A stretch of 64,000 bases of DNA, taken from positions 205,389-269,388 of the forward strand of contig NZ_JACHWZ010000005.1 of assembly GCF_014191725.1 (NCBI RefSeq), given 5' to 3'. Source of the DNA: Microbulbifer rhizosphaerae. Lineage in GTDB: Bacteria; Pseudomonadota; Gammaproteobacteria; Pseudomonadales; Cellvibrionaceae. A model generated the notes under the pieces. It made no database searches. It saw nothing but the letters and a program-made list of their open reading frames with translations, and had not been told where the DNA came from. A program made the translations under genes and the position numbers. This document shows, piece after piece, positions 16,650 through 26,091 of this stretch; the stretch's first letter is position 1; the number at the start of each line of letters is the position of its first letter.

Positions 16650-16736
16650 AGTGCAAACTCCGAAGTGGGGAAAACCCGTTGGTTACGGCTTCCCTGCGAC
16701 ACTGGATGTCGCTCGCCTTGGGATTCGCTGAATGGG

Positions 16737-17018
16737 CTAGAGCGGTCTCGCCCGCGGGGGTAGGGGTCCGTAGTAGTAGGGACGATAGCGACGGTGCGGT
16801 ATGGGCTGGTCAAAGCCGCCATGCCGGTAGTAGTTGGGGTGGCGCACACTGTGGCAGACGCCGTTGGGATGGCAGTGGTAGTAGGGGCCGCGGACCTCGT
16901 AGTGAGGCCTGCTGGCGCCTCCCCCCACGTAGCCGGTATCGGTACAGGCCGGCAGTGTGGCGGCGGCCAGGACGCAGCCGGCTCCGGTGAGCAGTCGCCT
17001 GCTGGACTGGGGCTTCAT
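16737..17018 (-). CDS. small Tyr/His-rich lipoprotein
   Basis: A 93-residue protein with GGAGG just upstream of the ATG and a signal peptide ending in the lipobox LPAC. The short mature part is rich in Tyr, His, Pro and Arg (YEVRGPYYHCHPNGVCHSVRHPNYYRHGG) with two cysteines that could pair. It precedes the repeat-containing lipoprotein by 87 bases on the same strand, and both share composition, so they are probably co-expressed. No family is recognised. Confidence 0.7.
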   Translation of the reverse strand: MKPQSSRRLLTGAGCVLAAATLPACTDTGYVGGGASRPHYEVRGPYYHCHPNGVCHSVRHPNYYRHGGFDQPIPHRRYRPYYYGPLPPRARPL

Positions 17019-17133
17019 TGAGACCTCCGCGCCGATTGGCGGGTAAATCGTCTAATTTTCAGCCTAGCAGCATTGGCGCGATTTTCATTTATTTTTTAGC
17101 GAGAGAGGGCGAACACAGGGCTCGCCCCAAGGA

Positions 17134-18681
17134 TCAGCTGCTGGGCAGTAGCTCCGCATCGACGAAATCGCGGTAGATAGCGCTGGCCAGCAGCGCCTTG
17201 GCCTCGGCGATATCCGGGGCGAAATAGCGGTCCCTGTCATAGAAGGAGACCCGCTCGCGCAGCTTGGTTTTAGCGGCCTCCAGCTTGGCCGAGGTCTTCA
17301 GCGGGGCGCGGAAATCCAGGCCCTGGCAGGCGGCCAGCAGTTCCACCGCGAGAATGCCGCAGGTGTTGTCGGCCATCTCCCGCAGGCGACGGCCGGCGAA
17401 AGTGGCCATGGACACGTGGTCCTCCTGGTTGGCGGAGGTGGGCAGGGAATCCACGCTGGCCGGGTGGGCCAGGGATTTGTTTTCGCTGGCCAGTGCCGCC
17501 GCGGTGACCTGGGCGATCATAAAGCCGGAGTTGACCCCGCCGTTATCCACTAGGAAAGGCGGCAGCCCGGACAGATTTGTGTCGATCAGCAGCGCCGTGC
17601 GCCGCTCGGACAGAGCACCGATTTCCGCCAGTGCCAGGGCTAGGTTGTCGGCCACCATGGCCACCGGTTCGGCGTGGAAGTTGCCACCGGAAATAATGTC
17701 GGAATTTCCCGGGTTTTCCTCGTCGGTAAATACCAAAGGGTTGTCGGACACGCCGTTGGCCTCGGCCAGAAGGACTTCCGCGGCAAAGCGGATCTGCTGT
17801 AGGCAGGCGCCCATCACCTGGGGCTGGCAGCGCAGTGAGTAGGGGTCCTGCACCTTCTCGCAGCCCCGATGTGACTCGCTGATTTCGCTGCTATCGCCGA
17901 GCAGCTCGCGGTAGGCGGCCGCCACCTGGCGCTGGGCGCGTTGCCCGCGCGCCGCGTGGATGCGGTCGTCAAAGGGGCGGCGCGAACCTTTCGCCGCCTC
18001 CAGCGCCAGGGAGCCGGTGACGATTCCCCCGGCGAACAGGTCCTCGGCGGCGAAGAGGCCGAGCAGCGCGAAGGCGGCGGAGGCCTGGGTGCCGTTGAGC
18101 AGTGCCAAGCCCTCTTTGGGCGCCAGGGTGAGCGGTTCCAGGCCGGCCACTTTCAGTCCTTCTTTTGCCGGTTTGCGTTCGCCGTCGACAAACACCTCGC
18201 CCTCGCCCAGCAGCACCACGCTCATATGCGCCAGCGGCGCCAGGTCGCCGGAGGCGCCCACGGAACCCTTTTCCGGAATCGCCGGGAAGACGCTGGCGTT
18301 GACCAGCTTGATCAGTGCCTCGATCAGCTCTGCGCGCACCCCGGAAAATCCGCGCGCGAGGGAGTTGATCTTCAGTACCATCAGCAGGCGCACTGTGGCC
18401 TCGTCCATAAAATTGCCGGTGCCGGCGGCGTGGGACAGAACGATGGCTCGCTGCAGGGTTTCCAGGTCTTTCTGCTCGATACGGGTGTTGGCCAGCAGAC
18501 CGAATCCGGTGTTGATGCCGTAGACGGTGCGGCCCTCGCTGAGCACCTGGGCCACGGTTTTTTCCGAGGCCGCGATGGCCGGGTAGGCGGCTTTGTTCAG
18601 CGACAGTTTCACCGGCTCTCGGGCGACGCGGCGCAGTTGGGCCAGGCTCAGTTGGCCGGGGTTGATTTCCAATTGGTACAT
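17134..18681 (-). CDS. hutH: histidine ammonia-lyase
   Basis: HutH removes ammonia from histidine to give urocanate, the first step of histidine breakdown, in the cytoplasm. The 515-residue protein is of normal length. The Ala-Ser-Gly triplet that cyclises to the MIO cofactor is present in [14 protein letters not shown] near residue 145, and other family blocks are VYGINTGFG near 55, [14 protein letters not shown] [14 protein letters not shown] near 280, and [16 protein letters not shown] near 378. The ATG at 18681 has GAGAGAG three bases upstream; a GTG five codons earlier is less likely. It is downstream of hutU, 193 bases away, in the leftward hutC-hutU-hutH set. Confidence 0.96.
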   Translation of the reverse strand: MYQLEINPGQLSLAQLRRVAREPVKLSLNKAAYPAIAASEKTVAQVLSEGRTVYGINTGFGLLANTRIEQKDLETLQRAIVLSHAAGTGNFMDEATVRLLMVLKINSLARGFSGVRAELIEALIKLVNASVFPAIPEKGSVGASGDLAPLAHMSVVLLGEGEVFVDGERKPAKEGLKVAGLEPLTLAPKEGLALLNGTQASAAFALLGLFAAEDLFAGGIVTGSLALEAAKGSRRPFDDRIHAARGQRAQRQVAAAYRELLGDSSEISESHRGCEKVQDPYSLRCQPQVMGACLQQIRFAAEVLLAEANGVSDNPLVFTDEENPGNSDIISGGNFHAEPVAMVADNLALALAEIGALSERRTALLIDTNLSGLPPFLVDNGGVNSGFMIAQVTAAALASENKSLAHPASVDSLPTSANQEDHVSMATFAGRRLREMADNTCGILAVELLAACQGLDFRAPLKTSAKLEAAKTKLRERVSFYDRDRYFAPDIAEAKALLASAIYRDFVDAELLPSS

Positions 18682-18842
18682 AAACTCTCTCACCAAAAAT
18701 GCCGGTTGTGTGTTGCATTCTGTTGTTTGTGGCGAGCCTGCGGCCCGCGTGCGGAGCTGGAGCCTTCAGCGCTCAAAGGCAAACAGCTCGGCGTTAACTC
18801 GCGCCATCCATGGCGCTCGGCCTTCGGCCAGCTAAAGCTGTT

Positions 18843-18866
18843 CAAATCGGCAGTCCTGCCGATTTG
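18843..18866. repeat. hairpin in the hutU-hutH gap
   Basis: A perfect inverted repeat (CAAATCGGCAG, two-base loop, CTGCCGATTTG) lies nine bases past the hutU stop. Several weaker hairpins fill the rest of the 193-base gap. No T-run follows on the minus strand, so it is more likely an RNA-processing or attenuation structure, or a repeat, than a terminator. Confidence 0.5.
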
Positions 18867-18874
18867 TCCCGGGC

Positions 18875-20551
18875 TCAGTTCTTCAACATCGGCAGGTCCA
18901 GCCCCTGCTCCACCGCGCAGTTTTTCGCGATCTCGTAACCCGCATCCGCATGGCGCATCACGCCGGTGGCCGGGTCGTTCCACAGCACACGGGCGATGCG
19001 TTTGGCGGCGGCTTCGGTGCCGTCGCAGACGATCACCACGCCGGCGTGTTGGCTAAAGCCCATGCCCACCCCGCCGCCGTGATGGAGGGAGACCCAGGTG
19101 GCGCCGGAGGCGGTGTTGAGCAGCGCGTTCAGGAGCGGCCAGTCGGAGACCGCAGCGGAGCCGTCCATCATGGATTCGGTTTCGCGGTTGGGACTGGCCA
19201 CGGAGCCGCTGTCCAAGTGGTCGCGCCCGATCACCACTGGCGCTTCCAGTTCGCCGCTGGCCACCATCTCATTGAAGGCCAGCGCCAGGCGCGCGCGGTC
19301 CTTCAGTCCCACCCAGCAGATCCGCGCCGGCAGGCCCTGGAACTGGATGCGTTGGCGGGCCATATCCAGCCAGTTGTGCAGCTGCGGGTCGTCCGGGATC
19401 AGTTCTTTCACCTTGGCGTCGGTCTTGTAGATATCCTCGGGATTGCCGGACAGTGCCGCCCAGCGGAAGGGGCCGATACCCTCGCAGAACAGCGGACGGA
19501 TATAAGCGGGCACGAAGCCGGGGAAATTGAAGGCGTTTTTGACCCCTTCCTCGAACGCCATCTGGCGGATGTTGTTGCCGTAGTCCAGGGTGGCGGCGCC
19601 GCGCTCTTGCAGTTCCAGCATCGCGGTGACCTGGATAGCCATGGATTTCTTGGCCTCCTTCACCACCAGCGCTGGATCTTTGCGGCGCATTTCCGCGGCC
19701 TGCTCCAGGGTCCAGCCCTTCGGCAAATAGCCGTTCAGCGGATCGTGGGCGGAGGTCTGGTCGGTCACCGCGTCGGGCAGGAGTTTGCGCGCAACGATTT
19801 CCGGAAAAATATCCGCGCAATTGCCCAACAGGCCCACGGAAACCGCTTCGTCTTGACTCTTTGCGTCTTCGATAATCTGCAGCGCCTCGTCCAGGCTGGT
19901 GGCTTTTTTATCGAGGTAGCCGGTGCGCAGGCGGAAGTCGATGCGGGTCTCGTCGCACTCCACCGCGAGCATGCTGAAGCCGGCCATGGTGGCCGCCAGC
20001 GGTTGGGCGCCGCCCATGCCGCCGAGGCCGCCGGTCAGTATCCATTTGCCCTTGGCCTCGCCTTGGAAATGCTGGCGGGCCACTGCGGCAAAAGTTTCAT
20101 AAGTGCCCTGCACAATGCCCTGGGAGCCGATATAGATCCAGGAGCCGGCGGTCATCTGGCCGTACATCATCAGGCCTTTTTTATCCAGCTCGTTGAAGTG
20201 CTCCCAGTTGGCCCAGTGGGGCACCAGGTTGGAGTTGGCGATCAGCACCCGCGGCGCGTCGGCGTGGGTTTTGAAAACGCCCACCGGCTTGCCGGATTGC
20301 ACCAGCAGGGTTTCGTCTTCATCCAGGCGCTTGAGCACTTCGACGATTTTGTCGAAGCACTCCCAGTCCCGCGCGGCGCGGCCGATACCACCATAGACGA
20401 CCAGATCCTCCGGGCGCTCGGCCACTTCCGGGTCCAGGTTGTTCATCAGCATGCGCAGCGGCGCCTCGGTGAGCCAGCTCTTGGCGCTGAGCTCGGTGCC
20501 GCGGGGGGCGATGATTTTGCGGCTGGGGTCATGGCGTTTGTCGGTGGTCAT
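18875..20551 (-). CDS. hutU: urocanate hydratase
   Basis: HutU hydrates urocanate to imidazolonepropionate using tightly bound NAD+. The 558-residue product has normal length and strong family blocks: [18 protein letters not shown] near 38, the NAD-binding [18 protein letters not shown] near 172, LVKEAK-type [15 protein letters not shown] near 285, and [17 protein letters not shown] near 490. GAGG is placed seven bases upstream of the ATG. The gene lies between hutC and hutH in the leftward half of the hut cluster; a GTAGGAGC palindrome separates it from hutC. Confidence 0.97.
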   Translation of the reverse strand: MTTDKRHDPSRKIIAPRGTELSAKSWLTEAPLRMLMNNLDPEVAERPEDLVVYGGIGRAARDWECFDKIVEVLKRLDEDETLLVQSGKPVGVFKTHADAPRVLIANSNLVPHWANWEHFNELDKKGLMMYGQMTAGSWIYIGSQGIVQGTYETFAAVARQHFQGEAKGKWILTGGLGGMGGAQPLAATMAGFSMLAVECDETRIDFRLRTGYLDKKATSLDEALQIIEDAKSQDEAVSVGLLGNCADIFPEIVARKLLPDAVTDQTSAHDPLNGYLPKGWTLEQAAEMRRKDPALVVKEAKKSMAIQVTAMLELQERGAATLDYGNNIRQMAFEEGVKNAFNFPGFVPAYIRPLFCEGIGPFRWAALSGNPEDIYKTDAKVKELIPDDPQLHNWLDMARQRIQFQGLPARICWVGLKDRARLALAFNEMVASGELEAPVVIGRDHLDSGSVASPNRETESMMDGSAAVSDWPLLNALLNTASGATWVSLHHGGGVGMGFSQHAGVVIVCDGTEAAAKRIARVLWNDPATGVMRHADAGYEIAKNCAVEQGLDLPMLKN

Positions 20552-20603
20552 TTTTAACCTCGCAAAAATTTATCCCAAAGCGTTAGATAATTGGCTCTTT
20601 TTT

Positions 20604-20638
20604 TGTAGGAGCGGCGGGGCCGCCCCGCCGCTCCTACA
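20604..20638. repeat. GTAGGAGC-type palindrome
   Basis: An almost perfect inverted repeat with arms TGTAGGAGCGGCGGGGC and its complement and a minimal loop, in the 96-base gap between hutC and hutU. It belongs to the GTAGGAGC family found at several places in this window (33278, 45890, 52966, 54335). Confidence 0.85.
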
Positions 20639-20647
20639 GGTGTATAT

Positions 20648-21418
20648 TCAAAATCGGAGCTGTGCGCCAAGCCGGTAGCGACTGCCCGGATGCACCAGCC
20701 GCGCAAAGCTCACGGTGCCGGTACTGCTTTTGGTGCGCCGCCAGACCTGCAGGCAGGCACTGCCGGCTTCCAGTTCCAGCGCCTCGCCCACCGCCGCTTC
20801 CGCGACGATCGCTTCCACTGTGGTGTCCACTTCGGTCAGAGGGGCCACCCGGGAAAGATAGGCGTTGGGGGTGGTGCTGGAGAAATCCTGCTGCAGGTAG
20901 TCCGGCGCCAGTTGCGGGTTGGTGAATCGCTCTTCCCATTGGATCGGCAGGCCGTTGTCGCAGTGCACGATGACCGAATGGAACACCGGCGCACCCTGCG
21001 GCAGGCCCAGGGCGTGGGCCACGTTGGCCTCCGCCGTCGTTTCCCGCAGCAGCAGGATGCGGCTGCTGTAGCTGTGGCCGCGGGCGCTGACCTCGTCGGC
21101 GATATTGCGCACTTCCAGTAGGGAGCCCGCGGGTACCGGCTCGGCCACGAAGGTGCCCAGGCCCTGGGAGCGCATCAGTACCCCCTCGTCGGTCAGTTCG
21201 CTCAGGGCGCGGCGCGCGGTCATACGGCTGACCCCGAACTCCTGGGCCAACTGATTCTCTGAGGGGACCTGGGAGTGCACCGCCCAGCGGCCGGACTCAA
21301 TCTGCCCGCGGATATGGCGCTTGATGGCGACGTAACGGGGCTCTCCTCGCGCCGAGGGCCTTTTACCCTCCGCTGAGGGCTTTTTGCCCCCCGCTGAGGG
21401 CTCTCTTGCAGTATTCAT
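20648..21418 (-). CDS. hutC: histidine utilisation repressor (GntR family, HutC)
   Basis: HutC represses hut genes and is released by urocanate. The 256-residue product has an N-terminal GntR winged helix (residues about 30-95: VPSENQLAQEFGVSRMTARRAL and LMRSQGLGTFV) and a UTRA ligand domain (GHSYSSRILLL, GLPIQWEERF, PNAYLSR). The ATG at 21418 fits family length; the 29 codons upstream run over the operator. The N-terminus carries a short repeated Lys/Pro-Ser-Ala stretch coded by three copies of a CCGCTGAGGG repeat. It heads the leftward hut genes and probably represses itself, hutUH and the divergent hutIG. Confidence 0.93.
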   Translation of the reverse strand: MNTAREPSAGGKKPSAEGKRPSARGEPRYVAIKRHIRGQIESGRWAVHSQVPSENQLAQEFGVSRMTARRALSELTDEGVLMRSQGLGTFVAEPVPAGSLLEVRNIADEVSARGHSYSSRILLLRETTAEANVAHALGLPQGAPVFHSVIVHCDNGLPIQWEERFTNPQLAPDYLQQDFSSTTPNAYLSRVAPLTEVDTTVEAIVAEAAVGEALELEAGSACLQVWRRTKSSTGTVSFARLVHPGSRYRLGAQLRF

Positions 21419-21443
21419 GGACTTCGGTAAAGTGCTCCACATA

Positions 21444-21467
21444 CTTGTATATGGTTGTATATACAAG
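21444..21467. promoter_or_regulatory. HutC-type operator
   Basis: The 192-base gap between divergent hutC and hutI holds CTTGTATATGG directly followed by TTGTATATACAAG. The second is a perfect palindrome (TTGTATATACAA at 21455-21466), matching the TGTATATACA core known for HutC sites in proteobacteria. It is placed 26 bases upstream of the hutC ATG, so one operator could control both directions. Confidence 0.8.
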
Positions 21468-21609
21468 ATTCTGGTTACTATGGTGGCCGCACCGGCCGGT
21501 GTCAAGCCTCCCCTGTGGGAGCCAGCGCGGGATACTATTGGGGAGCCTGCTCGTGAGGATACCGAGCGTCTATGGTTAACAAGAGGAAAACCGCGCCTGC
21601 GGGAAAGCT

Positions 21610-22854
21610 ATGACAGAACGCTGCGAGCTGCTGATTACCAATGTCCACGCCGCCACCATGGACCCCTCCCTGCCCGGCGCCTACGGCGCGGTGGAGGATG
21701 CCGCGGTGGCGGTTACCGGCGGCCGCATCGTGTGGCTGGGTCCGCGCACCGAACTGCCGGACACCACTCCCGACGAGGTGGTGGACGGCGAGGGCCAGTG
21801 GCTGACCCCGGGCCTGGTGGACTGCCACACCCACTTGGTCTACGGCGGCCACCGCGCCTCCGAGTACGCCCGCCGCCTGGGAGGCGAGAGTTACGAAGAG
21901 GTGGCCCGCGCAGGCGGCGGCATTCTGTCCACGGTGCGAGCCACCCGTGCGGCCAGCGCCGAACAGCTGTACCGCGCCGCCGAACCCCGACTGCGCGCGC
22001 TGATGGCCGAGGGCGTGACCACCGTGGAGATCAAATCCGGCTACGGCCTGGACCTGGATACCGAACTGAAACAGTTGCGCACAGCGCGCCGCCTGGCCCA
22101 GCACCACCCGGTGAGTATCACCACTACCTGCCTGGCCGCCCACGCGCTACCGCCGGAATACGACGGCCGCGTCGACGAATATATCGATCTGGTGTGCGAG
22201 GAAATCCTGCCGGCGGTGTCCAAGGAGCAACTGGCGGATGCGGTGGATATGTTCTGCGAGTCCATCGCCTTTTCCGTCGACCAGTGCCGGCGGGTGATCG
22301 ACTGCGCGCACAAGCTGGATCTGCCGATCAAGGTACACGCGGAGCAGCTCTCCAGCAGCGGCGCCACCGCCATGGCCGCGGCCGCCGGCGCCCTGTCCGC
22401 GGATCATATTGAGTACATTACCGAAATGGATGTGGCCGCCATGGCCGAGAGCGGCACGGTGGCAGTATTGCTGCCCGGGGCCTTTTACACCCTGCGCGAA
22501 ACCCGGGTGCCGCCGGTGGACAGGCTGCGCGCCGCCGGCGTGCCCATGGCCCTGTCCACCGACCTGAACCCCGGCAGCTGCCCCATCGCCTCGCTGCGGC
22601 TGATGATGAATATGGGCTGCAACCTGTTCGGGTTCACCCCTGCCGAGGCACTGGCCGGAGTGACCCGCGCTGCGGCCCGGGCGCTGGGCCTGTGCTGTTC
22701 CCGCGGCGTGCTGCGCGCCGGGTTGCGTGCGGACATGGTGCTATGGCCCATGGATACTCCCGATCAACTTGCCTATGAAGTGGGCGCGCTGAAACCGGCA
22801 CGGATTTTCCTCGCCGGTAGAACAGTAGGAGGCAGAGATGTTACAGCTGGCTGA
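21610..22854 (+). CDS. hutI: imidazolonepropionase
   Basis: HutI opens the imidazolone ring to give N-formimino-L-glutamate. The 414-residue protein shows the amidohydrolase metal site: VDCHTHLVYGG near residue 75 (HxH), GYGLD near 142, AHALPPEY near 178, a His near 240 (KVHAEQLS), and the catalytic Asp in STDLNPGSCP near 318. It is the first gene of the rightward arm and overlaps hutG by 17 bases. HutC probably regulates it from the operator 143 bases upstream of its start. Confidence 0.96.
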   Translation: MTERCELLITNVHAATMDPSLPGAYGAVEDAAVAVTGGRIVWLGPRTELPDTTPDEVVDGEGQWLTPGLVDCHTHLVYGGHRASEYARRLGGESYEEVARAGGGILSTVRATRAASAEQLYRAAEPRLRALMAEGVTTVEIKSGYGLDLDTELKQLRTARRLAQHHPVSITTTCLAAHALPPEYDGRVDEYIDLVCEEILPAVSKEQLADAVDMFCESIAFSVDQCRRVIDCAHKLDLPIKVHAEQLSSSGATAMAAAAGALSADHIEYITEMDVAAMAESGTVAVLLPGAFYTLRETRVPPVDRLRAAGVPMALSTDLNPGSCPIASLRLMMNMGCNLFGFTPAEALAGVTRAAARALGLCCSRGVLRAGLRADMVLWPMDTPDQLAYEVGALKPARIFLAGRTVGGRDVTAG

Positions 22855-23797
22855 TATGCGCCTGTGGAGCGGGCGCACCGATAGCGAGGACGGCAAGGCC
22901 GGCGAGCGCTGGCACCAGCGCATCACACCGCTGCAACTGGACAGTTCTCCGGGTCTGGCGATCCTGGGCTTTGCCTCCGACGAGGGGGTGCGCCGCAACA
23001 AAGGCCGCATCGGCGCCGCCAAGGGCCCGCGCATCCTGCGCCTGGCCATGGCCAACCTGCCCGCCACTTTCGACACACCGATGTACGACGCCGGCAATGT
23101 GAAGATTGAAAGGGAGGACCTGGAATCCGCCCAGTCCATGCTCGGCGCGCGTATCAAGGAGCTGCTGGATGGCGGCCACTTTCCCCTGGTACTGGGCGGC
23201 GGCCACGAGGTCGCGTTCGGCAGCTATCAGGGCATCGCCCGCTGGATGCGCGAGCATCACCGCGACAAGACCCTGGGCATTATCAATTTCGACGCACACC
23301 TGGACCTGCGCGTGCCCTCCCCCCGGGGGTCGTCAGGCACGCCCTTCTACCAGATCGCCGAGCAGTGCGAGATCAACGGCCGTCCCTTCAACTACCTATG
23401 TATCGGCGCCGCCGACAGCGCCAATACCCCGGCGCTGTATAACCGCGCCCGCGAACTGGGTGCACATGTGATCCGCGACCGCGAGATCACCAGTTGGCAG
23501 CTGGACAGAGTGCGGGAACAGATCCGGGAATTTATCGACAGGGTGGACTTCGTCTACCTCACCATCTGTCTGGATTTTTTCCCCGCCGCAGTAATGCCCG
23601 CGGTCAGCGCCCCCGCCGGGCGCGGCGTGTCGCTGGAACTGTTCGAGCCGCTGCTGGATACGGTACTGGAATCGAAAAAGGTGTGCCTGGCGGATATGGC
23701 GGAGTTCAATCCCTATTTCGATATCGAGGACCACGCCGCGCGCACCGCGGCGCGGATTGCGTTTCAGGTTGTCAATGGCGTGGCAGGAACGGGTTAA
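22838..23797 (+). CDS. hutG: formimidoylglutamase
   Basis: HutG, an arginase-fold enzyme, cleaves N-formimino-L-glutamate to glutamate and formamide. The 319-residue product has the manganese-site motifs GGGHEVAFGS near 125 and NFDAHLDLR near 150. At the third motif, where arginases usually read Asp-x-Asp-x-x-Asp-Pro, this protein has LTICLDFFPA near 242, so the first Asp is Cys; it is unclear whether this is normal for its subfamily. GTAGGAGG is placed seven bases before the ATG, and the start lies inside hutI. This completes the direct route from histidine to glutamate without HutF. Confidence 0.92.
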   Translation: MLQLADMRLWSGRTDSEDGKAGERWHQRITPLQLDSSPGLAILGFASDEGVRRNKGRIGAAKGPRILRLAMANLPATFDTPMYDAGNVKIEREDLESAQSMLGARIKELLDGGHFPLVLGGGHEVAFGSYQGIARWMREHHRDKTLGIINFDAHLDLRVPSPRGSSGTPFYQIAEQCEINGRPFNYLCIGAADSANTPALYNRARELGAHVIRDREITSWQLDRVREQIREFIDRVDFVYLTICLDFFPAAVMPAVSAPAGRGVSLELFEPLLDTVLESKKVCLADMAEFNPYFDIEDHAARTAARIAFQVVNGVAGTG

Positions 23798-24065
23798 AGC
23801 CTAGATCTGAGTTGTATTCAGCGGGAAGAAAGAATATCTGGCGGGACATTCGACATCTCTGGCGACGATACTCACATGCGCCGCGGGAGGGCGGTAAGGT
23901 GTCAGCTAAAAGGGTTTGCATTGTGTGACTAAAAGAGCATAAAGTTGCTCGACGTGATGTGCGTCACAATAAAAAAAGCAAAATAATTCCGTCAATTGCG
24001 AAAACAAAAACAGGCATTTCCCTATCACTGCGTGCCGCAATAACCGCAAAGAGGCTGAAACCACA

Positions 24066-24752
24066 ATGTTTAAAAAAGCTCTCGCTATCGCTCTTGTTGT
24101 TACCCTCTCCGGCTGCACCTATCTACGCCAGAAGACCATGCCCAGAGATATGGACCTGCTGAGTGGCCCGGCGAGCCTGTTTGACGAGAAAAAGACCGCC
24201 GACGCGATACTGCAGAAATACGGCTATTTCGATGCAAGCGGACAATATACCCCCATTCAGGAAGACGCCGTTCTCGACGGTAACCAGGAAAAGCACCGCA
24301 GAAACTCCCTGCAGGATGAACTGATCGCCCTCTCCAACGAGCGCTGCAACCACTACAAGCGGGTGCTTATGTCAGCCAAAAACCAGGCCAGCGTGCTCTG
24401 GGGCAGCACCAGCCTGCTGATGTCCGGCGCCGGTGCCATAGTGTCACACGCCCCCACTGCCAACGCCTTTTCCGGTGTCGCCGCTGCCGCCACCGGCATC
24501 AATTCGGAATACGATAAAGCTTACTTCAACGAACTGAGCGTGAATGTAATTATTTCCGGAATAGACAAGAAGCGGGGAGCCGTTCTCGATCAGATCCGGG
24601 GTGAGCAGGATAAAGGCCTGGTAAAGTACTCCGCCCAAAGAGCCATCTCCGAAGTGCTTGAATACCACGGTGCCTGCAGCGCAGTGGCAGGGCTTTCCGC
24701 AGCGGGCACATCGCTGCAGAAGATCTCCAAGGCGCAACTTATCGGCGATTAA
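24066..24752 (+). CDS. lipoprotein of unknown function
   Basis: A 228-residue protein with a signal peptide ending in the lipobox LSGC near residue 17. The body is mostly helical, with a Gly/Ala-rich hydrophobic stretch (VLWGSTSLLMSGAGAIVSHA) near 120-140, and three further cysteines. AGAGG is placed upstream of the ATG. I do not recognise the family, although similar lipoproteins with a central glycine-rich helix occur in marine gammaproteobacteria. It stands alone 268 bases after hutG, convergent with the decayed lpxR sequence. Confidence 0.7.
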   Translation: MFKKALAIALVVTLSGCTYLRQKTMPRDMDLLSGPASLFDEKKTADAILQKYGYFDASGQYTPIQEDAVLDGNQEKHRRNSLQDELIALSNERCNHYKRVLMSAKNQASVLWGSTSLLMSGAGAIVSHAPTANAFSGVAAAATGINSEYDKAYFNELSVNVIISGIDKKRGAVLDQIRGEQDKGLVKYSAQRAISEVLEYHGACSAVAGLSAAGTSLQKISKAQLIGD

Positions 24753-24896
24753 AATGGATGAGGGCTGTGGTGTACCTACTGCGGCGCGGCTCGCCTCTAA
24801 AGATGCCAATGAGATGGCGGTGGGGCGAACGGCATCCGGCGGTAGTGCCAACAGCTCAATCAACTAATAACTGAGCGCCGCCGGAACAAAGGCATA

Positions 24897-25233
24897 TTAA
24901 AGTTCCCGCCACACCGCCAGGCTACCCAACTGTGGCAGCTCGGCCTGCTCCTCAAATTCGCGGCTGCGCAGATAGCGCGCGAAGGCGAACTTCCATTTGC
25001 CGTAACTCGCCGCCACGCCGACCCCCAGATCGGCGACAAGGGGATTTCGCTGCACGCTGTGACTGTCTTTCCAGGTGTTGCCGTCGAGGGTGATGTCGTG
25101 GAACACTGCTCCGGTGCCTGCAGGAATTTCTGGGTATTTTCCTCCATCCTTGGGGACCGGCCGCAAATACGATGGCAGTATCCAGGGCGAAAAACAGCAG
25201 GAAAACCAACCTCGGTAAAACTAGTTTATTCAC
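24897..25233 (-). pseudogene. lpxR: remnant of lipid A 3-O-deacylase (LpxR, DUF2219)
   Basis: A GTG at 25233 opens a clear signal peptide (NKLVLPRLVFLLFFALDTAI). Further on, in a frame shifted by one, comes the C-terminal end of LpxR: HDITLDGNTWKDSHSVQ, VADLGVGVAASYGKW, YLRSREFEEQ and GSLAVWREL at the stop. LpxR has about 320 residues, but only the signal peptide and the last roughly 80 are left, so about two thirds has been deleted and the frame broken. Its His/Ser active-site region is gone. The functional gene would have trimmed the 3' acyl chain of lipid A in the outer membrane. Confidence 0.75.
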
Positions 25234-25274
25234 GACTCTAGCCTCCGATATTTCGGCGTTAGCCTGGATCGTGT

Positions 25275-25697
25275 TCAGGTGGAGACGTGCAGGCGCACAT
25301 CCACGTTGTTGCGGGTGGCGTTGGAGTAGGGGCAGACCTCCTCGTGGGCCCGCTTCACCAGCTTTTCCGCGGTTTCCTTATCCAGGCCCGGCAGGCTGAC
25401 AAACAGGTCGATATCCAGGCCAAAGCCCTTGTCCTGCGGACCGATACCCACCTCCCCGCGCACGCTGGTGTTTTCCGGCACCTTGACTTTCTCTTGACCG
25501 GCGACAAATTTGATCGCGCCGATAAAGCAGGCGGAATAGCCCGCGGCAAACAGCTGTTCCGGGTTGGTCGCGTCGCCGCCGGGGCCGCCCAGCTCCTTCG
25601 GGGTGGTGAGTTTTACGTCCAGGATGCCGTCGGAAGATTTGGCCTGGCCGTCGCGGCCTCCGGTGGCAGTGGCTACGGCTTTGTAGAGTACTTGCAT
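25275..25697 (-). CDS. ohr: organic hydroperoxide resistance protein Ohr
   Basis: Ohr reduces organic and fatty acid hydroperoxides using two active-site cysteines and lipoamide. The 140-residue protein is of full length, with the first Cys in GYSACFIGA near residue 57 and the second in VCPYSNATR near 121; the family Arg and Glu are in place. GAGGA precedes the ATG. The upstream neighbour is a broken MarR-type regulator whose remnant resembles OhrR, the usual thiol-based repressor of ohr, so regulation here may now be lost or supplied by a regulator elsewhere. Confidence 0.95.
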   Translation of the reverse strand: MQVLYKAVATATGGRDGQAKSSDGILDVKLTTPKELGGPGGDATNPEQLFAAGYSACFIGAIKFVAGQEKVKVPENTSVRGEVGIGPQDKGFGLDIDLFVSLPGLDKETAEKLVKRAHEEVCPYSNATRNNVDVRLHVST

Positions 25698-25740
25698 GAC
25701 AGTGTCCTCGTTGGCTGGTTTTGAAGTCTAGGTTGCCGTG

Positions 25741-25960
25741 CCGGGCTCGGAGAGAAAATTATCGCGATAATCATTAGCTGCTGTGGAATCGTTTCGACCC
25801 GGTGCTGCATGGACCTGCCGGCGGCAGTGAGCTGCAGATGGACCCGGCGCTCGTCCTTGGTTGGGGGCGCGCCGGCGGTCGATCAGGCCCTGGGCTTCCA
25901 GGCGCCTGATCACCGGGCTCAGAGCGCCTTTGCCGTGTATCTGATCGCGTACAGATTCAG
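25741..25960 (-). pseudogene. decayed MarR family regulator (OhrR-like)
   Basis: One frame reads GKGALSPVIRRLEAQGLIDRRRAP, the recognition helix and start of the wing of a MarR/OhrR regulator. Removing one C in the run at about 25863-25868 brings DERRVHLQLTAAGRSMQ into frame, the expected end of the wing and following helix. The parts before the recognition helix and after residue ~130 are not recognisable and the frame runs on into ohr. The position immediately upstream of ohr fits OhrR. It cannot make a working protein as read. Confidence 0.6.
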
Positions 25961-26091
25961 CGCCGCCAACGTGTTCTGGGCGCTGGTGTTCTCTGTCAAT
26001 AACCGCCGGGATACCTGGTTGCCGGCGAATGAGAGCGCGCGGGCCTATCTGGACCTAGGGAAATTACCCGATAGATAAATGGAATGACATC

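Noticed and set aside
18950..20557. A 535-codon frame opposite urocanate hydratase
   Set aside because: Antisense shadow of hutU with no recognisable domain.
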